Assembly: GCA_030621805.1 (NCBI GenBank)
Contig: JAUXGY010000163.1
Location: 1 to 5,154 of the forward strand
Origin: Kiritimatiellales bacterium
GTDB lineage: Bacteria; Verrucomicrobiota; Kiritimatiellia; Kiritimatiellales; Pontiellaceae
Direction of reading: 5' to 3'
DNA: 5,154 nt
In this document: in pieces, positions 1 to 5,154 of the stretch
How positions within the stretch are numbered: the first letter of the stretch is position 1
Layout: every line of letters begins with the position of its first letter
Position numbers and translations under genes: made by a program
The notes under the pieces: model-generated
Database searches by the model: none
Seen by the model: the letters and a program-made list of their open reading frames with translations, nothing else
What the model was told of the DNA's origin: nothing

Positions 1-1503
1 GCTTTTGCGTAGCCGCGTGTCGGACTCCATCTCGACCTCCGCATAGAGCAGCAGCTCCTCGCCCGCCTCGAGCCCGTCGTTGATCTCGATGCGCGACGTA
101 TTGTATTTCCCGGTCTGCACCTCCCGCAGCTTCCGGTGGCCGCGCCGAACCACATAGACATAGCGTTGGTCGCCGTCGGAAACCACCGACTGGATTGGCA
201 CATGCAGAACCTGAACCAAGCTATCGGTCACAATCTCAACCGTGGCGGACATTCCCGGCTTGAGCGGGGCGTCTGTTCCACCCTCGACCGCAAGCATGAT
301 GGTGTAGGTTTTCACGCCCGTACTAAACCAGCCCTGCGAATCCGGCACGGCGCTGACCTTCTCCACCCGGGCATGCAGCAACACGCCCGGCAGTGCGTCA
401 AGTGTCGCCACCGCCTGCTGTCCGACCGACACCTTATCGATCATCGCCTCTGGAATACCCACGCGAATATTCCATGCACTGAGATCAGGAAACGAAAGAA
501 TCGGCTGGCGATAATAGACCGTGGTTCCTTCTTCGATGCCCTGATCGGATCCGCGGCGCCCGCCGCCTTTTGGGTAAAAGACCTGCCCGGAAAAATCGGC
601 ATAGATGGTGGTGTTTTCAAGTTGCTCTTCGCGAGTCACGAGTTGATTTTGCTCAATCTTTAACCGGGTCTTTCTCGATTCAATCCCCGCCTTTTTGCTC
701 ATCACATCCGAAACGATGGTTTTCTTGAGCCGCTCCAAAGCGGATGCGGCATTGGCAACCGCATTCTCCAGTTCCTTGCGCTGCTTCACCGAAGTATATT
801 TCTTAAGGATTTCCAGATCCTTGGTTTTGTTGCGCACCTCGATTTGCTTGCGCTCAACCCCCAGCTTATCGGAATCAAGTTCATCCTTATTGGAAAAACC
901 CTTATCGAAAAGCTCCTGCGTGCCCTCCAGCTCGCTAAGGGCCTTCTTCAGTTCCTGCTCAGCCAGATAGATGTCCGACGACGCCTTGTCGACCATCTGC
1001 GTATATTCCACCTCTTCATATTTTTGCAGATCCAATGCGGCCAACTCGACCTTTAGCTTGGCACTCTCCAGATCGGCGGTATTCTTGAGCTTTGCAATTT
1101 CCAGCGTCTCTTCGGAAAGCTTCAGGCTCGCTTCGGCCTCGGCCACATCCGATTTCTGATCCAGATAGCGCTCCTGCAATGCACTCGATTCGAGCACCAC
1201 CAACCGCTGTCCATTCGTCACGTGGGCGCCGTCGTCCACAATCTCGACAATCTTCGCATCGGGATAGGCCTCATTCAGGAGGTCACGGCTACTTTTTGCC
1301 TGCAGCTCACCCGCTTGGAGAATGCTCACCACAAGGTCGCCACGCTCCACACGGCAACGGTGCGCGTTGTCCGAATCAATGCGGTCGGCCTCGTTGCCGG
1401 GCACGAGGGCCAGCACCACCACGAAGGCCGCGGCGATCCCTGCTCCGATCTTGACGCTACGGCGTTGCCACAGCTGTGCCGCTATTTTCATCCATTTTTT
1501 CAT
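1..1503 (-). CDS. Periplasmic adaptor (membrane fusion protein) of a tripartite efflux/secretion pump, HlyD/MacA type, 3' end outside window
   Basis: Adaptor that would link an inner-membrane pump to the neighbouring TolC-like channel. The frame is open from the ATG at 1503 to the window edge, 501 codons without a stop. Residues about 18-35 are a hydrophobic inner-membrane anchor after a basic N-terminus. 'VERGDLVVSI' (52-61) begins the first barrel/lipoyl part, and the first lipoyl half lies around 80-107. Residues about 108-296 are charged, heptad-rich sequence forming a long coiled-coil hairpin with its tip near 202. The second lipoyl half follows (about 297-340), then a beta-barrel with 'LKPGMSATVEI' (414-424), then a membrane-proximal domain with 'GLEAGEELLL' (477-486). 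The start at 1503 is chosen because AAAGGGA sits 7 nt upstream; the next in-frame ATG (1491) is too far from it. The gene starts inside the end of the upstream gene. The pump type cannot be told; the long hairpin favours a MacB-like ABC partner. Only the last residues appear to be missing. Confidence 0.93.
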   Translation of the reverse strand, partial: MKKWMKIAAQLWQRRSVKIGAGIAAAFVVVLALVPGNEADRIDSDNAHRCRVERGDLVVSILQAGELQAKSSRDLLNEAYPDAKIVEIVDDGAHVTNGQRLVVLESSALQERYLDQKSDVAEAEASLKLSEETLEIAKLKNTADLESAKLKVELAALDLQKYEEVEYTQMVDKASSDIYLAEQELKKALSELEGTQELFDKGFSNKDELDSDKLGVERKQIEVRNKTKDLEILKKYTSVKQRKELENAVANAASALERLKKTIVSDVMSKKAGIESRKTRLKIEQNQLVTREEQLENTTIYADFSGQVFYPKGGGRRGSDQGIEEGTTVYYRQPILSFPDLSAWNIRVGIPEAMIDKVSVGQQAVATLDALPGVLLHARVEKVSAVPDSQGWFSTGVKTYTIMLAVEGGTDAPLKPGMSATVEIVTDSLVQVLHVPIQSVVSDGDQRYVYVVRRGHRKLREVQTGKYNTSRIEINDGLEAGEELLLYAEVEMESDTRLRKS

Positions 1504-3112
1504 ACCACATTCCCTTTGGGTCGATTTCAAAACGTTCGATGGCATCCCAGAAACGGAGCCGGTTGATGGTGTAATCCACCAGTGCGACCGTCGCCTCGTT
1601 TTTCGAGCTGAGCAGGTCGTCCTTTGCATCCAAGAAATCGCGTTGCAGGGCTTTACCCTGCTGGAGAAGCAACTCTGTATTTTCCACGCGCCGCTCAGAA
1701 AGCTTCACGCTCAACAGCCGGTTTTTATACACCGACCGGTTGCGTTCCAGCCTCCGCCACAGGTCGCGTACACTACGCTGGACATCCGACTCGTCCTCTT
1801 CAAGGGTGCGACGTTCGCGGTCGAGATTGATTTGTGACACGCGGTAGCGGTTGCGCTTTTCCGTCCAGTCGAACGGCAGATCAAGGGTCACGCCCAAGTT
1901 CTGGCTAACGTCCGCCCCGCTCGTGCTCTCAAACTGTTTTTCCACATTGTAGGACACATCCAGATTGGGCAGGAAATTACGCCGTTGGATCTCCACATTA
2001 CGTTCGCGATCCTCCACCTGTTCGCGCTGAGTCACCAGATCGAGCCGGTTCGAGGCCGCCGAGAGCAACGCCTCGACCAATGTAATTTCCACCGCCACCA
2101 GCCCTCGTTCTTCGAGATTTTTTAACTCTTTCGGGTTGGGCTCCACATTCAGATCGATCGGCAGCCCGAGCGTAAACCGGAAATCGTCGAGCGTTGTTTG
2201 ATAGTCGGTCTGCGCCACCGTCCAGCGGTCTGCCGCATTGAGCTCGCTTTGGCGTGCCTCCGCAGCCTGAAAATCTGCAATGCGGCCCGCTTTGGCAAAT
2301 GATTCCGACTGCTCACGGTTGGCAATGCTGCTCTCATAGTTCGTGCGCTCGTTCTCCAGCTGGTCGAACGAGCGTAGTGTTGCATAGTACTGTGAGGTAA
2401 TATCGATCACAAAGTTTTGCTGATACCGCTTAAAGTTGCGAATGGCGTAGACCATGTTGCGCTCGGCCTGGCGCAACGGCTCCTTCGTCACCAACGGGCC
2501 AAAGCCATTGAGCAACGGCTGGACAATATTGAACGAGAGCGCGTTGTTCGCACTACTGGCATCCGGGTTGGTAAAAAGTTTGAGCGCATCCTGGCTAAAC
2601 CCCATGCTCACCCGCGCACCCGTCGCCAGCAGCTTGCTCACCCCCAGGTTGACTCCGGAATTCACCCCATTATCACCAAAGGTTTCCGTGGTGCCATCCT
2701 TGAACGAGGTGGACGAACTTTGGGCATAGGCCGATCCACTATAGTTGACGTTGAAATCCTTTTGCACCTCGGTCAGGTTGAGCGCCTCGATAAAAAGCGA
2801 CTCCTTTTGGGTCTGGTACGAGCGGCTATTGGCCATCGCAATCGCGAGGGTGTCCGAGAGCGAAAGCAACTCCGTCTCCTCCCGTTGTGCATCGTATTCA
2901 AGCAAGGCGCGGATCCGCTCCGTCTCCTCTTGATTGATCGTAAAGGGAGCAACCTCTCCCAAGGCATTACGCTGCGACCACGCAATATTCCCATAGGCGG
3001 CCCGGTCTGCCCGTTTCTGCGCATAGTTGCCAATCTTCGTGCACGAGGAAGCCAGCGTCATCACGATCAAAAGGATGCCGAACCTGCAATAGTTTGAAAA
3101 TAGAATCTTCAT
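1457..3112 (-). CDS. TolC-like outer-membrane efflux lipoprotein (OEP family)
   Basis: Outer-membrane channel of a tripartite pump, 551 aa, expected to trimerise into a barrel and periplasmic tunnel. The N-terminus has a hydrophobic signal (about 11-22) ending in 'TLASSC', so Cys24 is the likely lipidated residue; Ala rather than Leu at -3 makes the lipobox slightly unusual. After a linker of about 60 residues, two OEP repeats follow (about 85-318 and 345-528). Each has long amphipathic helices around barrel strands, for example 'NIVQPLLNGFG' (195-205) in the first and 'LPNLDVSYNV' (381-390) and 'LGVTLDLPFDW' (406-416) in the second. The frame stays open upstream to an ATG at 3214, but that start would put 34 charged and mixed residues before the signal peptide, so the ATG at 3112 is preferred. 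No clear Shine-Dalgarno precedes it. First gene of a two-gene or longer operon with the adaptor. Family assignment is firm; the transported substrate is unknown. Confidence 0.93.
   Translation of the reverse strand: MKILFSNYCRFGILLIVMTLASSCTKIGNYAQKRADRAAYGNIAWSQRNALGEVAPFTINQEETERIRALLEYDAQREETELLSLSDTLAIAMANSRSYQTQKESLFIEALNLTEVQKDFNVNYSGSAYAQSSSTSFKDGTTETFGDNGVNSGVNLGVSKLLATGARVSMGFSQDALKLFTNPDASSANNALSFNIVQPLLNGFGPLVTKEPLRQAERNMVYAIRNFKRYQQNFVIDITSQYYATLRSFDQLENERTNYESSIANREQSESFAKAGRIADFQAAEARQSELNAADRWTVAQTDYQTTLDDFRFTLGLPIDLNVEPNPKELKNLEERGLVAVEITLVEALLSAASNRLDLVTQREQVEDRERNVEIQRRNFLPNLDVSYNVEKQFESTSGADVSQNLGVTLDLPFDWTEKRNRYRVSQINLDRERRTLEEDESDVQRSVRDLWRRLERNRSVYKNRLLSVKLSERRVENTELLLQQGKALQRDFLDAKDDLLSSKNEATVALVDYTINRLRFWDAIERFEIDPKGMWYEKMDENSGTAVATP
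1511..1517 (-). promoter_or_regulatory. Ribosome binding site of the adaptor gene, inside the upstream coding sequence
   Basis: AAAGGGA on the minus strand ends 7 nt before the adaptor ATG (1503). It lies within the last codons of the outer-membrane factor gene, so ribosomes finishing that gene pass over it. This suggests coupled translation and decides between the ATGs at 1503 and 1491. Confidence 0.6.
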
Positions 3113-3145
3113 TGGAAACAAGACGAGAATGCTACGAAAAAGCGG

Positions 3146-3160
3146 ACAACCCAACAACCC
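3146..3160. repeat. Tandem direct repeat in the divergent promoter region
   Basis: Two exact copies of ACAACCC (3146-3152 and 3154-3160) are separated by one base, giving an 8-bp period. On the minus strand they read GGGTTGT and sit immediately after the candidate -10 box of the efflux operon, over the predicted transcription start. The position would suit a repressor site, but a 7-bp repeat can arise by chance and no regulator gene is in the window. Confidence 0.35.
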
Positions 3161-3189
3161 TTTATCGGACGAATCGCCCGGATCGTAAA
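3161..3189 (-). promoter_or_regulatory. Candidate sigma-70-like promoter for the efflux operon
   Basis: Read on the minus strand, TTTACG (3189-3184) and GATAAA (3166-3161) are separated by 17 nt, each matching 4 of 6 consensus positions. Transcription would begin near 3154, giving a leader of about 42 nt to the ATG at 3112. This also agrees with rejecting the upstream ATG at 3214, which would lie outside the transcript. Found by eye only; PVC-group promoters may differ from the Escherichia coli consensus. Confidence 0.3.
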
Positions 3190-3194
3190 AGATC

Positions 3195-3223
3195 TTGGTT
3201 TCTCGGTGGTCCATTGATATTTT
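3195..3223 (+). promoter_or_regulatory. Candidate sigma-70-like promoter for the patatin/Omp85 gene
   Basis: TTGGTT (3195-3200) and TATTTT (3218-3223) are 17 nt apart and each match 4 of 6 consensus bases. A start near 3230 would leave a leader of about 30 nt carrying the ribosome binding site. An alternative -35, TTGATA (3214-3219), has no well-spaced -10. Weak evidence from visual matching only. Confidence 0.28.
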
Positions 3224-3248
3224 TCAAGGCACATGGAAGGTGTTTAAA

Positions 3249-3253
3249 AAGGA
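3249..3253 (+). promoter_or_regulatory. Ribosome binding site of the patatin/Omp85 gene
   Basis: AAGGA lies 6 nt before the ATG at 3260, a near-ideal Shine-Dalgarno spacing. It fixes the start so that translation begins directly at the Sec signal peptide. Confidence 0.75.
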
Positions 3254-3259
3254 ACCAAA

Positions 3260-5154
3260 ATGAACCTAAAATCCCTGATTGTCCTTGGCTTGATTCTGGG
3301 GCTTCTATCCGCGCAAGCCAACGAGCCCCGCCCCAAGATCGGACTGGTGCTCGGTGGTGGCGGCGCTCTGGGCCTGGCACACGTCGGTGTGTTGCAGGAG
3401 CTTGAGGAGTTGCAAATCCCGATCGACTACATCGGCGGCACCAGTATGGGTGCGGTGGTGGCGGGGATGTATGCCTCGGGCATGGCACCCGATGAAATTG
3501 AACAGCGCTTCCTGGCCCTCAACTGGTGGGACGTGCTCAAAGACCGTTCCTCCTACCAATTCCTCGACTACCGCCGAAAGCTCGACGATAAGCGTTTCAT
3601 GGGGGTGGAGTTTGGCCTCAAGGAGAGGAAAGTCCTCTATTCCCCCGGCATGGCCTATGGACAAAAACTCAACAACGTACTCGAAACCTTTGCCCTCAAT
3701 AGCACCGGCATCACCGATTTTGACCAGCTCAACATTCCCTATCGCGCCATCGCCACCGACCTGCCCAGCGGGAAATCGGTCGCCCTCAAGTCGGGCAATC
3801 TCGCGCTCGCCATGCGCGCGAGCATGGCTGTGCCCGGCGCATTCACCCCCGTCCGCATGAACGGCATGGTGCTTGTCGACGGCGGCATCCTGAACAATAT
3901 TCCCGTTGATGTGGTCAAGGAGATGGGAGCCGACATCATCATCGCCGTCGACGTCGGTGCCGCCTCCGCCAATAAAACCGCGCAAGGCGACTTCCGCTCG
4001 CTCGGCGAAGTAGTGGGCCGCACCTACGCCTTGATGCAACGTTCCGAACAGGAAAAACAACTGGCCCACGCCGACCTCGTGATTACTCCGGACCTCGCCG
4101 ATACTTCCGCCACCCAGTTCCACCTCGCCGCATCCATCATCCCCATCGGTCGCGAAGCCACCCAACAGCTCCGCACGCAGCTCAGCACCTATGGCGTTAG
4201 CGATACCCTATTCGAGGCCTACCTCAAAAAACAACGCGAACAGCACCGCGAAGAGATCATCCTCAACCAGATCAAGATCACTGGAAACAAAGCGGTTTCT
4301 GAAGCCGTCATTCGCGACCGCATCAAAACAACAGAAGGACCGATACGGCAAGATACGGTGCGCGAAGACCTTAACCGCATCCACGGGATGGGCGATTTCC
4401 AGACCGTCACCTACAACCTCATCCCCACCAACGGAAACTACGAACTCGAATACAACACGGTCGAAAAATTCTGGGGGCCCACCTACCTCCATTTCGGCAC
4501 CAAAGTGGAAGTCACCACCGATGCCGCCGCGCTCTGGAGTATCCTGCTCAACTATACCCGCACGCAACTCAACCCCCTCGGTGGCGAAATCCAGATCGAT
4601 CTTGAAGGGGGCGGACACAAGCGCTATGTCAAAGGCGAATGGTACCAACCCGTCTCTTGGGGCGAGCACGTCTTCCTTGCCCCATCACTTATCTATTCCG
4701 GGGAGGATATCGACTTCTATGTCGGGAACACCGATGTTGCTGATATCGAACAGCACCTCGCCTATGGCGCGTTCGATGCTGGTGTCAGCTTTTTTGAGTA
4801 TGGCGAACTCCGAGTCGGCCTACTTGGGGGCCATGCCAAGGTCGATGGCCATAGCGGATTCATCGCACTCGATGAAATTAGCGACACCGTCGTGGCCGCC
4901 ACCACCCACCTGCGGCTCGACCAGCTCGACGATCCCATCTTTCCCTCCAAAGGATACCAGCTCAGCATCGACGGCCTGTTCGCATTCGAAGACCTAGGAT
5001 CGTCCGAAACCTTCAGCACGCTGGAACTAAAAACCCAGCTTCCGTTCACCTTCGGGCCGCATACGATCATTCCCCAGCTGGCTCTTGGGAGCAGTCTTGG
5101 AACCGACCTGCCCTTCTACGCGTCGTTCGATGTGGGCGGCCTCGACAGCTTTGC
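3260..5154 (+). CDS. Patatin-like phospholipase fused to POTRA and Omp85-type beta-barrel (PlpD-like, type Vd autotransporter), 3' end outside window
   Basis: Predicted lipid acyl hydrolase carried by its own outer-membrane barrel. The first 20 residues are a Sec signal peptide with an A-Q-A site, so cleavage after Ala20 is likely. The patatin domain covers about 26-310: the oxyanion-hole glycines 'GGGGALG' (32-38), the nucleophile elbow G-T-S-M-G (60-64, Ser62) and 'DGG' (207-209, Asp207) complete the Ser-Asp dyad, so the enzyme looks active. Residues about 334-402 look like a single POTRA domain ('IKITGNKAVSEAVIRDRI'). From about 403 beta-strand-rich sequence follows, including 'DDPIFPSKGYQLSIDG' (557-572), typical of Omp85/BamA-like barrels. 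The 631 codons seen have no stop. PlpD-type proteins usually run to somewhat over 700 aa, so the last barrel strands are probably beyond the edge. The start is supported by AAGGA 6 nt upstream. Divergent from the efflux operon. Whether the enzyme domain is released or stays on the surface cannot be told here. Confidence 0.94.
   Translation, partial: MNLKSLIVLGLILGLLSAQANEPRPKIGLVLGGGGALGLAHVGVLQELEELQIPIDYIGGTSMGAVVAGMYASGMAPDEIEQRFLALNWWDVLKDRSSYQFLDYRRKLDDKRFMGVEFGLKERKVLYSPGMAYGQKLNNVLETFALNSTGITDFDQLNIPYRAIATDLPSGKSVALKSGNLALAMRASMAVPGAFTPVRMNGMVLVDGGILNNIPVDVVKEMGADIIIAVDVGAASANKTAQGDFRSLGEVVGRTYALMQRSEQEKQLAHADLVITPDLADTSATQFHLAASIIPIGREATQQLRTQLSTYGVSDTLFEAYLKKQREQHREEIILNQIKITGNKAVSEAVIRDRIKTTEGPIRQDTVREDLNRIHGMGDFQTVTYNLIPTNGNYELEYNTVEKFWGPTYLHFGTKVEVTTDAAALWSILLNYTRTQLNPLGGEIQIDLEGGGHKRYVKGEWYQPVSWGEHVFLAPSLIYSGEDIDFYVGNTDVADIEQHLAYGAFDAGVSFFEYGELRVGLLGGHAKVDGHSGFIALDEISDTVVAATTHLRLDQLDDPIFPSKGYQLSIDGLFAFEDLGSSETFSTLELKTQLPFTFGPHTIIPQLALGSSLGTDLPFYASFDVGGLDSF

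Noticed and set aside
136..663. Open frame of 175 codons on the plus strand opposite the adaptor
   Set aside because: No family resemblance; the minus strand encodes the continuous adaptor through this whole interval.
2417..3097. Open frame of 226 codons on the plus strand opposite the outer-membrane factor
   Set aside because: Arg/Leu-rich product with no domain; the opposite strand has the OEP motifs in frame.
3181..3194. GATC-N6-GATC arrangement in the intergenic region
   Set aside because: GATC sites are frequent by chance and the spacer is not symmetric; I see no hairpin or known operator in it beyond the short AAGATCTT palindrome noted above.
3094..3405. Small plus-strand open frame spanning the intergenic region
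   Set aside because: No ribosome binding site near its start, it overlaps both real genes and covers the region where promoters are expected.
3305..4165. Open frame of 286 codons on the minus strand opposite the patatin domain
   Set aside because: Its product is Gly/His/Val-rich without recognisable domain, and the plus strand here encodes a full patatin domain with all catalytic motifs. It is an antisense shadow.
4191..4997. Open frame of 268 codons on the plus strand within the POTRA/barrel region
   Set aside because: The product is low-complexity Ser/Thr/Pro/Lys-rich, in another frame of a gene whose own frame gives continuous POTRA and barrel sequence.
1..5154. Search for tRNA, CRISPR, insertion sequence ends, riboswitch and terminator hairpins
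   Set aside because: No candidate was seen by eye. Almost all of the window is coding, and both operons leave the window before their ends, so terminators would be outside.

Overview
The window holds three genes around one short divergent promoter region. Two genes on the minus strand form an operon for part of a tripartite envelope pump: an outer-membrane efflux lipoprotein of the TolC/OEP type, then a periplasmic adaptor of the HlyD/MacA type that runs off the left edge. On the plus strand, a patatin-like phospholipase fused to a POTRA domain and an Omp85-type beta-barrel (PlpD-like, type Vd autotransporter architecture) runs off the right edge. Coding is dense, and no RNA gene, mobile element, CRISPR array or terminator could be supported.

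Layout: 1-1503 (minus) adaptor, 501 codons seen, C-terminal end missing. 1457-3112 (minus) outer-membrane factor, complete, 551 aa, overlapping the adaptor start by 47 nt. 3113-3259 divergent intergenic region of 147 nt with a candidate promoter for each side and a short tandem direct repeat. 3260-5154 (plus) patatin/Omp85 protein, 631 codons seen, final barrel strands missing.

The organism is a diderm (Gram-negative type) bacterium, because all three proteins belong to a two-membrane envelope. DNA is moderately GC-rich. Several protein features resemble, from memory, efflux proteins of the Planctomycetes-Verrucomicrobia-Lentisphaerae-Kiritimatiellota (PVC) group: the 'RADRAAY' stretch after the lipoprotein cysteine of the outer-membrane factor, and the 'GFSNKDELD', 'KKYT' and 'RRG...YYRQPILSFPD' stretches of the adaptor. 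This is a tentative placement made without a database search.

The outer-membrane factor and adaptor should assemble with an inner-membrane pump, which is not in the window and is expected to be encoded just left of position 1. A MacB-type ABC permease or an RND pump would both fit. The divergent patatin protein is probably an independent surface or secreted lipase. A shared regulatory region is possible but unproven. I found no clearly undescribed system. The best leads are the degenerate docking motif in the adaptor, the type Vd enzyme, and the repeat at the predicted transcription start of the pump operon.
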